Assembly: GCA_900470195.1 (NCBI GenBank)
Contig: UEIJ01000005.1
Location: 269,997-333,996, forward strand
Length of the DNA stretch: 64,000 nt
Source of the DNA: Hyphomicrobiales bacterium
GTDB taxonomy: Bacteria > Pseudomonadota > Alphaproteobacteria > Rhizobiales > Rhizobiaceae
Direction of reading: 5' to 3'
Shown here: in pieces, positions 20,695 through 29,551 of the stretch
Layout: each line of letters begins with the position of its first letter
Position numbering within the stretch: position 1 is the stretch's first letter
Notes under the pieces: model-generated
The model's database searches: none
What the model was told of the DNA's origin: nothing
The model's input: only the letters and a program-made list of their open reading frames with translations
Program-made: the position numbers and the translations under genes

Positions 20695-20775
20695 CGCTTG
20701 TCCAAACCTGCGGCTTATGCCGCATCTTCCAGATCTCAAACTCTTGCGCCTGCCCTTGTATTGGCATGGCCTTTT

Positions 20776-20800
20776 CCGAAAACCGCCAGGCACTTTTCGG
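20776..20800. repeat. Degenerate dispersed repeat with hairpin between nuoF and nuoG
   Basis: CCGAAAA (20776-20782) pairs with TTTTCGG (20794-20800). The sequence AAAACCGCCAGGCACTTTT inside resembles AAAACCGCTTCGCACTTTT of the 59-bp tandem repeat at 28885-29061, so this appears to be a remnant of the same dispersed element lodged within the nuo operon. Confidence 0.5.
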
Positions 20801-20829
20801 GGCCTTGCCCTGTCGGGCAGGCTTGCAAC

Positions 20830-22137
20830 TTATTCAGCCGCTTCCAGACGGATATTGCGGCTCTGAACGGCGTTGCGTGTGTAATCGTCAATGCGCTTTT
20901 CAATTTCCGGGCGGAAATTGCGGATCAGGCCCTGAATAGGCCATGCAGCCGCATCGCCGAGCGCGCAGATCGTGTGACCTTCAATCTGCTTGGTCACGTC
21001 GAACAGCATGTCGATCTCGCGCTTCTGCGCATTGCCCTTGACCATGCGTTCCATCACGCGCCACATCCAGCCGGTGCCTTCGCGGCATGGCGTGCACTGA
21101 CCGCAGCTCTCGTGCTTGAAGAACGCCGACAGGCGGGCAATTGCCTTGATGATGTCGGTGGACTTGTCCATGACGATCAGGCCGCCGGTGCCGAACGACG
21201 ATTTCTTGTCGCGCATGCCGTCGAAATCCATGATGGCGTCCATCATGTCCTCGCCCTTGATGACCGGGCACGATGCGCCGCCGGGGATGACCGCCAGCAG
21301 ATTGTCGAAACCGCCGCGAATGCCGCCAGCGTGCTTTTCGATCAGTTCGCGGAACGGAATGCCGAGGCCTTCTTCCACGACGCAAGGCGTGTTCACGTGA
21401 CCGGAAATCTGGAACAGCTTGGTGCCGACATTGTTGGGACGCCCGATGGACGAGAACCATGCACCGCCACGACGCAGGATCGTCGGCGCAACGGCAATCG
21501 ATTCCACGTTGTTCACGGTCGTCGGGCAACCATAAAGGCCCATATTGGCCGGGAATGGCGGCTTGAGGCGCGGCTGTCCCTTCTTGCCTTCAAGGCTTTC
21601 AAGTAGAGCCGTTTCTTCGCCGCAGATATAAGCGCCAGCGCCGTGGGTGACGAAAATGTCCATATCCCAGCCGCACTTGTTGCCCTTGCCGAGCAGGCCG
21701 GCTTCGTAGCACTCATCGATTGCCGCCTGCAGGGCCTCACGCTCGCGCATGAACTCGCCGCGAATATAAATATAGGCGGTGTGTGCACCCATTGCGCAAC
21801 CGGCGATCACGCAGCCTTCGATCAGCGTATGCGGATCGTGGCGCAGGATTTCGCGGTCCTTGCAGGTGCCGGGCTCGGATTCGTCGGCGTTGACGACCAG
21901 ATAATGCGGACGGCCGTCGCTCTGCTTGGGCATGAACGACCACTTGAGACCGGTCGGGAAGCCGGCGCCGCCGCGGCCACGCAGGCCCGACGCCTTCATT
22001 TCCTCGATGATCCAGTCACGGCCCTTTTCGATCAGGCCGCTGGTGTTGTCCCAATGGCCGCGCGCCATGGCACCTTTCAGCGACTTGTCCTTGAAGCCAT
22101 AGATATTGGTGAAGATGCGATCTTTATCAGCCAGCAT
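20830..22137 (-). CDS. nuoF: NADH-quinone oxidoreductase subunit F
   Basis: Binds FMN and NADH and holds the N3 4Fe-4S cluster, so it is the electron entry point of complex I. The 435 residues contain the FMN-site segment [16 protein letters not shown], the NADH-site glycine-rich [19 protein letters not shown] and the cluster motif [11 protein letters not shown]. Length is as expected. A 135-bp gap to nuoG holds a degenerate repeat. Confidence 0.97.
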   Translation of the reverse strand: MLADKDRIFTNIYGFKDKSLKGAMARGHWDNTSGLIEKGRDWIIEEMKASGLRGRGGAGFPTGLKWSFMPKQSDGRPHYLVVNADESEPGTCKDREILRHDPHTLIEGCVIAGCAMGAHTAYIYIRGEFMREREALQAAIDECYEAGLLGKGNKCGWDMDIFVTHGAGAYICGEETALLESLEGKKGQPRLKPPFPANMGLYGCPTTVNNVESIAVAPTILRRGGAWFSSIGRPNNVGTKLFQISGHVNTPCVVEEGLGIPFRELIEKHAGGIRGGFDNLLAVIPGGASCPVIKGEDMMDAIMDFDGMRDKKSSFGTGGLIVMDKSTDIIKAIARLSAFFKHESCGQCTPCREGTGWMWRVMERMVKGNAQKREIDMLFDVTKQIEGHTICALGDAAAWPIQGLIRNFRPEIEKRIDDYTRNAVQSRNIRLEAAE

Positions 22138-22178
22138 GTCTCACCTGTTTCCGTTCGTGTTTGCCAATATCGAAGTCA

Positions 22179-23351
22179 TCATACCGGCTTCTTTCCGAAT
22201 ACCTTGATGTATTCCTCGACGCCGCCCTTGGCCAAAGCCTTGGCTTGCTTCACCCAGTCTTCGCGCTCGATGCGGCCGTGGAAGCTGAGATAGCCGTCAA
22301 CCCATTCGCGTTCGGCCTTCTTCCAGGAAGCAACCTGCTTGTAGGTGAAGATGCCAAGCTCGTGAAGGGTCTGCTCGATCTTCGGACCCACGCCCGAAAT
22401 CAGCTTGAGGTCGTCAACAGCTTCCGGGCGCTCCATGGGCTGCGGACGGTTCTTGTCGTCAAGCTTGAAATTCTGCGCGGTTCCGACCGAAGCGGCCTTT
22501 TCGGCTGCATTCGAAACCTTGACCTCAGAAGGCGTCTTGAGCGCAGGAGCGGTTTCAGGCGCGTTGGTCACAGGCTTGGCGGCGTTGGACGGAGCGACAT
22601 TCTTCGCTTCCTCAGCAGCCTTTTCCTCGGCGGCCTTGGCTTCGGCTTCCGCCTTGGCCTTTGCTTCCGCTTCGGCCTTCGCCTTGGCGGTCGCGGCATC
22701 CGATGCCTTGCGGGTTTCAAGACCGATTTTCTTGTAGTCCAGATCTTCGGTCAGCGACGTCAGTCCATTGAGCGGATTGGACGTTTCGCGGTCGATCTGC
22801 GGACCCGGCTTGACGGTATCGCCCTTGCCAGCCTCGAAAGCGTCGATGATCTCGGCAAGGCGTTCCGGCGTAAGATCTTCGTAGGCGTCCTTGAAAATCA
22901 TGACCATGGGTGCATTGGCGCAAGCGCCCTGGCATTCCACCTCTTCCCATGACAGCGTTCCGTCGGCATTGAGCTCGAACGGGTCGTGATTGATCTTGTG
23001 ACGGCATACATCCATCAGCGCTTCCGCACCACGCAGCATGCATGGCGTGGTGCCGCAAACCTGGATGTGGGCGCGCGTACCGACCGGCTTCAGCTGGAAC
23101 TGCGTATAGAAGGTTGCAACTTCCAGAACGCGGATCAGCGGCATTTCGAGCATGCCTGCAACGTGTTCAATGGCAGCTTTCGTGACCCAGCCATCCTGCT
23201 CCTGCGCACGCATGAGCAACGGAATGACGGCCGACTGCTGACGGCCTTCGGGGAATTTTGCAATCGTCTTGAGCGCCCAGGCCTGATTTTCCGCGCTGAA
23301 CGCGAAAGCGGCTGGCTGGACGGCATCATCTGCGAGACGGCGAACGGACAT
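22179..23351 (-). CDS. nuoE: NADH-quinone oxidoreductase subunit E with a long C-terminal extension
   Basis: The 24-kDa-type subunit carrying the N1a 2Fe-2S cluster. Residues 1 to about 170 are the thioredoxin-like NuoE domain with cluster cysteines in CGTTPC and CQGACANAPMV. The protein then continues to 390 residues, far longer than the 160-200 usual: an Ala/Lys/Glu-rich segment made of AKAEAEA-type repeats (about 218-250, likely helical), a disordered Pro/Ala stretch, and a C-terminal domain with a helix-hairpin-helix-like signature (LKLISGVGPKIEQTLHELGI). Related long forms are known in Rhizobiales; what the extra domain binds is not known to me. Its ATG overlaps the nuoD stop. Confidence 0.94.
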   Translation of the reverse strand: MSVRRLADDAVQPAAFAFSAENQAWALKTIAKFPEGRQQSAVIPLLMRAQEQDGWVTKAAIEHVAGMLEMPLIRVLEVATFYTQFQLKPVGTRAHIQVCGTTPCMLRGAEALMDVCRHKINHDPFELNADGTLSWEEVECQGACANAPMVMIFKDAYEDLTPERLAEIIDAFEAGKGDTVKPGPQIDRETSNPLNGLTSLTEDLDYKKIGLETRKASDAATAKAKAEAEAKAKAEAEAKAAEEKAAEEAKNVAPSNAAKPVTNAPETAPALKTPSEVKVSNAAEKAASVGTAQNFKLDDKNRPQPMERPEAVDDLKLISGVGPKIEQTLHELGIFTYKQVASWKKAEREWVDGYLSFHGRIEREDWVKQAKALAKGGVEEYIKVFGKKPV

Positions 23352-24541
23352 CAGCGGTCAACCTCACCAAACACGATATCGAGCGAGCCAAGAATTGCCG
23401 ACACGTCAGCCAGCATATGGCCGCGGCACAGGAAATCCATGGCTTGAAGATGGGCAAAGCCCGGAGCGCGCAGCTTGCAGCGATAAGGCTTGTTGGAGCC
23501 ATCCGATACGAGGAAGACGCCAAATTCACCCTTCGGGGCTTCAACTGCCGCGTAAACTTCACCGGCAGGCACGTGGTAGCCTTCCGTGTAAAGCTTGAAG
23601 TGATGGATGAGCGCTTCCATCGAGCGCTTCATCTCGCCGCGCTTCGGCGGCACGATCTTGTTGTCGGTGTGGGAAACCGGACCGACGCGTTCCTTGCCAA
23701 GCAGGAGATCGACGCACTGGCGCATGATCTTCGCCGACTGGCGCATTTCTTCCATGCGGATCAGGTAACGGTCATAGCAGTCGCCGTTCTTGCCGACCGG
23801 AATGTCGAATTCCATCTCGTTGTAGCATTCATAAGGCTGCGACTTGCGCAGATCCCATGCAGCGCCCGAACCACGGACCATGACGCCGGAGAAGCCCCAA
23901 GCCCATGCGTCTTCCAGCTTTACGACGCCGATATCGACGTTACGCTGCTTGAAAATACGGTTCGGCGTGATGAGGTCATCAAGATTGTTGAGCGTCGTGA
24001 AGAACGGATCGATCCATTTACCGATGTCTTCAACGAGCTGGTCCGGCAGGTCCTGATGGACGCCGCCCGGACGGAAATAGGCCGCATGCATACGCGCGCC
24101 GCAAGCGCGTTCGTAGAACACCATCAGCTTTTCACGTTCCTCGAAGCCCCAGAGCGGCGGCGTCAGCGCGCCAACGTCCATGGCCTGCGTGGTCACGTTG
24201 AGAAGGTGGTTCAGGATACGGCCGATTTCCGAGTACAGAACGCGGATGAGCTGGCCGCGCTTCGGCACATCGATGCCCAGCAGGCGTTCAACGGCGAGCG
24301 CATAGGCGTGCTCCTGGTTCATCGGCGCGACGTAATCGAGGCGGTCGAGATAAGGCAGGGCCTGAAGATAGGTCTTGGCTTCCATCAGCTTTTCGGTGCC
24401 GCGATGCAGCAGACCGATATGCGGATCGACGCGCTCGACGACTTCGCCGTCGAGTTCAAGCACCAGACGCAGCACGCCGTGCGCGGCGGGATGCTGCGGA
24501 CCGAAGTTGATATTGAAATTGCGGACCTGAGTCTCAGCCAT
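23351..24541 (-). CDS. nuoD: NADH-quinone oxidoreductase subunit D
   Basis: 49-kDa-type subunit forming the quinone pocket with NuoB. The 396 residues begin [22 protein letters not shown], with the conserved HPAAHGVLR and [10 protein letters not shown] segments and the C-terminal DIVFGEVDR. The frame opens eight codons upstream. NuoC and NuoD are separate polypeptides, unlike the fused E. coli NuoCD. The start overlaps the end of the GFA-family gene by 8 bp. Confidence 0.97.
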   Translation of the reverse strand: MAETQVRNFNINFGPQHPAAHGVLRLVLELDGEVVERVDPHIGLLHRGTEKLMEAKTYLQALPYLDRLDYVAPMNQEHAYALAVERLLGIDVPKRGQLIRVLYSEIGRILNHLLNVTTQAMDVGALTPPLWGFEEREKLMVFYERACGARMHAAYFRPGGVHQDLPDQLVEDIGKWIDPFFTTLNNLDDLITPNRIFKQRNVDIGVVKLEDAWAWGFSGVMVRGSGAAWDLRKSQPYECYNEMEFDIPVGKNGDCYDRYLIRMEEMRQSAKIMRQCVDLLLGKERVGPVSHTDNKIVPPKRGEMKRSMEALIHHFKLYTEGYHVPAGEVYAAVEAPKGEFGVFLVSDGSNKPYRCKLRAPGFAHLQAMDFLCRGHMLADVSAILGSLDIVFGEVDR

Positions 24542-24974
24542 GTTCAGCTTCCTGTTTGGCTGCAAGAGCCGCCAAGAACTCCTCGCCGGTCATCCGGTGG
24601 GTGTCATTGGCAAAATCGTAATTCGCAGGCTTGTTATCGATGAAGATTTCTTCGGCGAAATGAAACCGTTCCGGCTCGGCAAAAGCCTGCATCGAAACGA
24701 CCGTCATTCCATCATGGACACCGCGCCAGAACAGTGACGAACCGCACTTCGAGCAGAAGCGGCGTTCGCCCCATTCCGAAGACGAATAGGTCGAGAGGGC
24801 AGCTTCGCCTTCGATTTCGACCGAAGTGCCGCAATTGACGGCCATGAAAGCACCGCCCGACCAACGCCGGCACATGCTGCAATGGCACACATCCATTTCC
24901 ATCTTTGCCGGAACAGCGGTGAACTTCACCGCCCCGCAAAGACATTGCCCGTTCAATCTCTCGCCTGCGCCCAT
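24534..24974 (-). CDS. GFA-family zinc protein embedded in the nuo operon
   Basis: A 146-residue member of the GFA fold (glutathione-dependent formaldehyde-activating enzyme family, formerly DUF636). Zinc ligands are all present: [20 protein letters not shown] and [11 protein letters not shown]. The start at 24974 has GAGGA seven bases upstream; the frame extends eleven codons further but overlaps nuoC there. It begins 10 bp after nuoC ends and overlaps nuoD by 8 bp, so it is translated as part of the nuo message. Substrate is unknown: many members do not act on S-hydroxymethylglutathione. It has no established place in complex I, and sits exactly where E. coli has a NuoC-NuoD fusion. Confidence 0.9.
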   Translation of the reverse strand: MGAGERLNGQCLCGAVKFTAVPAKMEMDVCHCSMCRRWSGGAFMAVNCGTSVEIEGEAALSTYSSSEWGERRFCSKCGSSLFWRGVHDGMTVVSMQAFAEPERFHFAEEIFIDNKPANYDFANDTHRMTGEEFLAALAAKQEAEHG

Positions 24975-24984
24975 GAGTATGTCC

Positions 24985-25593
24985 TCAGTTCGCCTTGGCT
25001 TTCTCATCGCCCGGCAGAACGTAATCCGTTCCTTCCCACGGCGAGAGGAAGTCGAAGTTGCGGAACTCCTGGCGCAGCTGCACGGGTTCGTAGGCGACGC
25101 GCTTCAGCTCATCGTTGTAACGAACCTCGACGAAACCGGTGAGCGGGAAGTCCTTGCGCAGCGGATGACCTTCAAAACCGTAGTCGGTCAGGATGCGGCG
25201 CAGGTCCGGATGGCCGGAGAACAGGACGCCGTACATGTCGTAGGCTTCGCGTTCATACCATTCGGCGCCGACAAAGACCGGAACCGCGGAAGGCACCAGC
25301 GTATCCTCGTCGGCCTGAACCTTGACGCGGATGCGCTGGTTCTGGCGCGGAGACATCAGCTGGTAGACGACATCGAAGCGCTTGGCGCGCTGCGGATAGT
25401 CGACGCCCGAAATATCCGTCAGGTTGACGAACTGGCACTGCACATCGTCGCGCAGGAAGGTCAGAACGCTGATGATACTGGCAACCGGAACCGAAAGCGT
25501 CAGCTCACCATAGGCAAGCTTCGCCTCTTCGATCGCATCGCCGAGACGTTCCTTGATGTAGCCGGAAAGTTCACCGAGAGCTTCTTCGCTCAT
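24985..25593 (-). CDS. nuoC: NADH-quinone oxidoreductase subunit C
   Basis: 30-kDa-type subunit of the peripheral arm. The 202 residues include the family signature [38 protein letters not shown]. The start at 25593 (MSEEALGEL) is two codons inside the longest frame and matches family length. It lies 24 bp after nuoB. Confidence 0.96.
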   Translation of the reverse strand: MSEEALGELSGYIKERLGDAIEEAKLAYGELTLSVPVASIISVLTFLRDDVQCQFVNLTDISGVDYPQRAKRFDVVYQLMSPRQNQRIRVKVQADEDTLVPSAVPVFVGAEWYEREAYDMYGVLFSGHPDLRRILTDYGFEGHPLRKDFPLTGFVEVRYNDELKRVAYEPVQLRQEFRNFDFLSPWEGTDYVLPGDEKAKAN

Positions 25594-25617
25594 GATCAAA
25601 TGTCCTTTTCTTCGGCC

Positions 25618-26199
25618 TTAGCGTTCAATCGTGCCGGTGCGGCGGATCTTCTTCTGCAGGAGAAGAATGCCGTACAGCAGCGCTTCAGCAGTCGGAGGGC
25701 AGCCCGGAACATAAATGTCGACCGGAACCACGCGGTCGCAGCCACGCACCACCGAATAGGAATAGTGGTAGTAGCCGCCGCCATTGGCGCAGGAACCCAT
25801 TGAGATAACGTAACGCGGCTCCGGCATCTGGTCGTAGACCTTGCGCAGAGCGGGCGCCATCTTGTTGGTCAGCGTGCCCGCAACGATCATCACGTCGGAC
25901 TGACGCGGTGAAGCGCGCGGAGCGATACCGAAACGCTCGGCATCGTAACGCGGCATGGAAATATGCATCATTTCCACGGCGCAGCATGCGAGACCGAAGG
26001 TCATCCACATCAGCGAACCGGTACGCGCCCAGGTAATCAGAGCGTCAGCAGAGGTGACGATGAAGCCCTTGTCGGAAAGCTCGCTGTTCAGATCGTTGAA
26101 GAATGCATCGTCGGAACCGACAGGCTTGCCCGTGCGCGGGTCAAGAATGCCCTTCGGCTGCGGAGCCACGAGCGTTGTGTTGGCTGAGGTCAATCCCAT
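25618..26199 (-). CDS. nuoB: NADH-quinone oxidoreductase subunit B
   Basis: Holds the terminal 4Fe-4S cluster N2 that reduces quinone. The 193 residues include the adjacent cysteines of [12 protein letters not shown] and those in [10 protein letters not shown] and [15 protein letters not shown]. The ATG at 26199 follows GGGAG and overlaps the nuoA stop region by 10 bp, so translation is coupled. Confidence 0.97.
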   Translation of the reverse strand: MGLTSANTTLVAPQPKGILDPRTGKPVGSDDAFFNDLNSELSDKGFIVTSADALITWARTGSLMWMTFGLACCAVEMMHISMPRYDAERFGIAPRASPRQSDVMIVAGTLTNKMAPALRKVYDQMPEPRYVISMGSCANGGGYYHYSYSVVRGCDRVVPVDIYVPGCPPTAEALLYGILLLQKKIRRTGTIER

Positions 26200-26555
26200 T
26201 CCAGCGCTCCCTTCTTCCATTCATAGATGAAGCCGATGGTCAGAACGCCAAGGAACACCATCATCGACGCGAAGCCGAACCAGCCGATTTCACCAAAGGA
26301 CACAGCCCACGGGAAAAGGAAGGCGACTTCCAGATCGAAGATGATGAAGAGAATCGACACCAGATAGAAACGGATGTCGAACTTCATACGGGCGTCATCG
26401 AAGGCATTGAAGCCGCACTCGTAAGCGGAAAGCTTTTCCGGGTCCGGCTGTCTGTAAGCGACAAGAAACGGCGCAACCAGAAGGGCTACGCCAATTACCA
26501 TCGCAATGCCGAGAAAGATGACGATCGGCAGGTAGGAACTTAAAAGCTCGTTCAT
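26190..26555 (-). CDS. nuoA: NADH-quinone oxidoreductase subunit A
   Basis: First gene of the complex I cluster. The 121 residues have three membrane helices and the conserved loop [39 protein letters not shown]. It starts the roughly 15.6-kb unit that runs to nuoN and beyond. Confidence 0.97.
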   Translation of the reverse strand: MNELLSSYLPIVIFLGIAMVIGVALLVAPFLVAYRQPDPEKLSAYECGFNAFDDARMKFDIRFYLVSILFIIFDLEVAFLFPWAVSFGEIGWFGFASMMVFLGVLTIGFIYEWKKGALEWD

Positions 26556-26954
26556 GGTCCTTTATCCGGCTTGAATACGAGGCTGCGCCGCCTGTCATAA
26601 GCTTTTTGGAGCTGACGACCATGCGACACATTGCATCTGTTGCAACCCCGTCGCCCCAAGCAGCTTCAAAAGGCATGCCGTGCGAACTAAGCGCTTTTCG
26701 CCGGGACGGTTATCGCAGCGCGTGCGCAAGCGCAACCCCTCCGGCACGATCTATTGGGCAAAGTCGAGCCAAGATGCTTAACAAGCCATGCATCCGGCCC
26801 GCTTATCCCCCTTAAAACCCCTATAACATGAAAAGATCATAATTTCGTGAGGAAAAGTCGCACGGGCTGCCTCACTTGGCAATCGCCGCGAGAATCAACT
26901 GCCGGCAAGTTGGGAATGAAAATCAGGGGGTTCAGCGCCCACTTGAAAATGCGC
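26556..26954. other. 399-bp intergenic region upstream of nuoA
   Basis: No credible gene. It must contain the nuo promoter(s) on the minus strand, but I could not pick a convincing -35/-10 pair. Frames crossing it overlap the DUF900 gene or lack ribosome sites. Confidence 0.6.
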
Positions 26955-28139
26955 TCATGGAGCAGCCGAAGCCCCTGCTCCAACCAGCCTGCCCGGCAGA
27001 TAAAGCACGAGCGATGCCGCTCCCCTGATTGCGGAAGCCCCGTCCGCCAGAACCGCCTGTCCCGTCGTCTGGCCTGCCCGCGCATTCAACGCACCCAGCG
27101 AAAGGGTGCCATCGCTGACCAGAGCCATGAGTGACGGCGAAGACGCAAAGACATTGTGCGCGCCGCCATCCAGATCGGTCGCGTCTATCACCGCTATTCC
27201 ATATTTCTGGAGCGTCGGAATACTGGTGCCGTCCCCTACCCGCGCATGACCGCCGGTAATGAGGGATGAGACGCCGAGCGCGCGGTCGCTGCGCGAGGTC
27301 ATCACCGCTGTCGGACGCGGCATGGGGTCGATATCCCTTATCTGCTTTTCAAACACGTCGAGGTCGATGTCCGGTGCGGCGAGCAGCAGCGCCGTGATGC
27401 GACGCAGCACATCCTTCTCGCCGCGCAGCGACAGGGTTCTCAATGCCTCCATGGTAACGAAGCCGCCCATGGAGTGCCCGACGAGAACGATACGCTCGGC
27501 CTTGCTGCGCGCAACAAGTTCGAGCAACCGCGCCAGACCGTCCCGCGCAAAGTCGGCGCTATCGCGGTCGTAGACATAAAGGCCCAGATCGCCGCCCGAT
27601 GGCCAGGCATATTCAACCGCCACCGACTTCATCTTGTAGTCATGGACGAATTGCGCGGTGCGGAATGTGCTGTCGGCAAAATTATTGTTGTAGCCGTGCA
27701 CGAAGATCAGGATTTCCCTGTCCTTCGGCCCCTGCTTCGCAAGGGCGGCATTCAATTGTGCGAGAAACTGCTCCGCATTGTCGTATGGCTGGAACGCCGT
27801 GGCTGCGAAATTTTTGGCCGGGTCGGGCTTGTAGCCGGTCGACTCGACCTGTCCTTTGACGTGGGCTGCTGGAATGCCGACATCGACCTGCGCGAAATTC
27901 AGTGTCTTGGAGCGATTTGAATTATAGGGTTGCGAGAAATCGTCGGAGCGCTGGCGGCTCGTCGCAACGTAGATAGGAACCACCGCCGCCGGCTTCGCGG
28001 GCTTGACGACGGCGGCTTCGGACGCTGCCACCGATTGCGGGCTCGAATTCGGTCCGTGCCACAACACGGCGCGGGGCGTGCCGCAGCCGGCAAGAATCAA
28101 AAACGTTGCAAGCACACCAAGAAAAGCGTGTCGGGTCAT
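26955..28139 (-). CDS. DUF900 alpha/beta-hydrolase lipoprotein (first of two paralogues)
   Basis: A 394-residue predicted lipoprotein: signal peptide with lipobox LAGC (cysteine near residue 19), a Pro/Ala-rich linker, then an alpha/beta-hydrolase domain of the DUF900 type. Visible elements are the oxyanion region FVHGYNNNFADSTFR, the nucleophile elbow GHSMGG, and acid/histidine candidates in LLAAPDIDLDVF and DLDGGAHNVF. Substrate is unknown. A paralogue at 46307-47437 shares the HGYNNNFA and GHSMG segments and overall layout. Confidence 0.87.
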   Translation of the reverse strand: MTRHAFLGVLATFLILAGCGTPRAVLWHGPNSSPQSVAASEAAVVKPAKPAAVVPIYVATSRQRSDDFSQPYNSNRSKTLNFAQVDVGIPAAHVKGQVESTGYKPDPAKNFAATAFQPYDNAEQFLAQLNAALAKQGPKDREILIFVHGYNNNFADSTFRTAQFVHDYKMKSVAVEYAWPSGGDLGLYVYDRDSADFARDGLARLLELVARSKAERIVLVGHSMGGFVTMEALRTLSLRGEKDVLRRITALLLAAPDIDLDVFEKQIRDIDPMPRPTAVMTSRSDRALGVSSLITGGHARVGDGTSIPTLQKYGIAVIDATDLDGGAHNVFASSPSLMALVSDGTLSLGALNARAGQTTGQAVLADGASAIRGAASLVLYLPGRLVGAGASAAP

Positions 28140-28418
28140 CGTCGCAGCGATCCGTTCCTGTCAGCCGGTCCCACGCGATTGAAAACAGGAAATCGGTTGC
28201 TTGGCAATGCATGGGCGAAACGGCTGCCTTCGACTTCCGCGATTCCGCTTGAAAGGTCGCCTGTCCCAACGATGGAAAATTCCGTTCGCATTTGCGGCGA
28301 AAGTTGGAATGGAAACATTCCGAAGGGCGATGGCTTTGCGAAGCAATGCCTTCAGATCGCATTCGCACCGGCTATCATGAATGCATAGTCGGCCATAGCA
28401 AGCGAAAGGAGATCACGC

Positions 28419-28514
28419 ATGAGCCATTATCTGCTCGCCAGCGGCGATCTTCTGGTCATTGCGGCGATAATCCTGTCGGTTGCCTATCTGTCCTGGAAAC
28501 AATTTTCCAAGTAG
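28419..28514 (+). CDS. 31-residue single-span membrane peptide
   Basis: An ATG with AAGGAG seven bases upstream opens 31 codons ending in TAG. The peptide starts MSHYLLASGD, has one hydrophobic helix (LLVIAAIILSVAYLSW) and a basic tail KQFSK, giving an N-out/C-in prediction. Strong ribosome site and composition support it; function is unknown. It lies alone between the DUF900 gene and a tRNA, on the opposite strand to both. Confidence 0.65.
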   Translation: MSHYLLASGDLLVIAAIILSVAYLSWKQFSK

Positions 28515-28612
28515 CAGGCCCACGGTCGGCATCTCACGAATTTTCTGAAGAGAAGGCGGTTCGGCGCCACTTTCGTGTCAACGTTCAATCTATCGATCTG
28601 TTGAGAGGAAAG

Positions 28613-28689
28613 TGGCGCGAGTGACGGGGCTCGAACCCGCGACCTCCGGCGTGACAGGCCGGCACTCTAACCAACTGAGCTACACCCGC
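28613..28689 (-). tRNA. tRNA-Asp (GTC), copy 1
   Basis: 77 nt on the minus strand. The acceptor stem GCGGGTG pairs with CACTCGC (one G-U), the D-loop has AGCTCAGTTGGTTAGAG, the anticodon loop CTGTCAC gives GUC, the T-loop is GGTTCGAGCC, and CCA is encoded. Anticodon GUC means aspartate. Confidence 0.97.
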
Positions 28690-28748
28690 GCATTTCTCGG
28701 CAGCCCTGAGGCTGCATCGCACCGGCGTTTCCGTCCGGTGTGAGCGGT

Positions 28749-28777
28749 CGTTTAAGGGGTTCTCGAACAAGTGTCAA
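28749..28777 (-). promoter_or_regulatory. Promoter of tRNA-Asp copy 1
   Basis: On the minus strand TTGACA (28777-28772), exactly 17 bp, then TAAACG (28754-28749). The duplicated block begins right at this -35, so the second tRNA has an identical promoter at 29313-29285. Confidence 0.75.
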
Positions 28778-28884
28778 GCGCGTGTTTGGAGAAGATTTGC
28801 GATATTGGAAAAATCATTCACAGGACGTTTCAACGTCCGTTCAATGTCAGCAATTCCAAGCATTCCCAATTAAACTGAATCATT

Positions 28885-29072
28885 GGAAATGCTCGCTCTT
28901 TTTCTGCGCATTATCCTACGCAAAACCGCTTCGCACTTTTGCTGGAAAGGCTCGCTCTTTTTCTGCGCATTATCCTGCGCAAAACCGCTCCGCACTTTTG
29001 CTGGAAATGCTCGCTCTTTTTCCGCGCATTATCCTACGCAAAACCGCTCCGCACTTTTGCTGGAAATGCGCT
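28885..29072. repeat. 59-bp tandem repeat, three full copies
   Basis: Units start at 28885, 28944 and 29003, each reading GGAAATGCTCGCTCTTTTTC (with small changes) and ending CGCACTTTTGCT; a fourth begins at 29062 and stops after about 11 bp. The unit resembles single dispersed elements at 46236-46264 and 48679-48705 (GCTCTATCTTTTTGTTTTTA). The plus-strand frames across it are repeat artefacts. The rest of 28780-29148 holds nothing else I can name. Confidence 0.88.
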
Positions 29073-29098
29073 GGATGAAAAGAAGTGAAACGGCGGTG

Positions 29099-29315
29099 GG
29101 CGCCACTTTCGTGTCAACGTTCAATCTATCGATTTGTTGAGAGGAAAGTGGCGCGAGTGACGGGGCTCGAACCCGCGACCTCCGGCGTGACAGGCCGGCA
29201 CTCTAACCAACTGAGCTACACCCGCGCATTTCTCGGCAGCCCTGAGGCTGCGTCGCACCGGCGTTTCCGTCCGGTGTGAGCGGTCGTTTAAGGGGTTCTC
29301 GAACAAGTGTCAAGC
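29099..29315. repeat. 217-bp direct repeat, copy 2
   Basis: Second copy of the tRNA-Asp block at 28563-28779, including promoter hexamers at 29313-29308 and 29290-29285. Confidence 0.9.
29149..29225 (-). tRNA. tRNA-Asp (GTC), copy 2
   Basis: Identical 77-nt gene to the copy at 28613-28689, with encoded CCA and anticodon GUC. The two genes are 536 bp apart on the same strand, each with its own promoter. Confidence 0.97.
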
Positions 29316-29512
29316 AAGGGTCATGAAGAAAGAATAAGATTTTTCGATTTTGCCGCAGAACGCCCGATTTACGGGCTTTTTCAATGACATCAAACTTATC
29401 CACAAGGCCGGACCATACCCCCGAAAGCGCACCGTCTTTCAGAATCACAGGCACCGCGCCATCCGGACACCCTCCCCGCCACAAAAGCAGGCACGAAACG
29501 CCGCTTGATTTC

Positions 29513-29530
29513 ATACCAACCAGTTGGTAT
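29513..29530. promoter_or_regulatory. Perfect palindromic operator upstream of the TetR gene
   Basis: ATACCAAC-CA-GTTGGTAT, two perfect 8-bp arms, 21 bp before the TetR start codon. Position and symmetry fit the autoregulatory operator of a TetR dimer. The rest of 29226-29551 is the tail of the tRNA repeat and AT-rich promoter DNA. Confidence 0.75.
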
Positions 29531-29551
29531 TATTTTGTCAGGAGCAAGAAC

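Larger units (their letters stand above)
28563..28779. repeat. 217-bp direct repeat, copy 1, containing a complete tRNA-Asp unit
   Basis: This block recurs at 29099-29315, offset 536 bp, with only two differences seen (28598 C versus T, and an A/G change in GGCTGCATCG). Each copy spans the tRNA promoter, the tRNA gene and a downstream 11-bp inverted copy of the tRNA 3' end (GCGCCACTTTC at 28564-28574 against GAAAGTGGCGC at 28608-28618). Confidence 0.9.

Noticed and set aside
19222..21606. 794-codon open frame on the plus strand across nuoG/nuoF
   Set aside because: Antisense shadow produced by high GC third positions; both minus-strand genes are intact and recognised.
28883..29140. Plus-strand frames across the 59-bp tandem repeat
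   Set aside because: The repeated peptide simply follows the DNA repeat; no ribosome site and codon use is unlike neighbours.
28563..29315. tRNA duplication as attachment sites of an integrated element
   Set aside because: The 320 bp between copies hold no integrase or other gene, and the duplicated block covers promoter and whole tRNA rather than just its 3' end.
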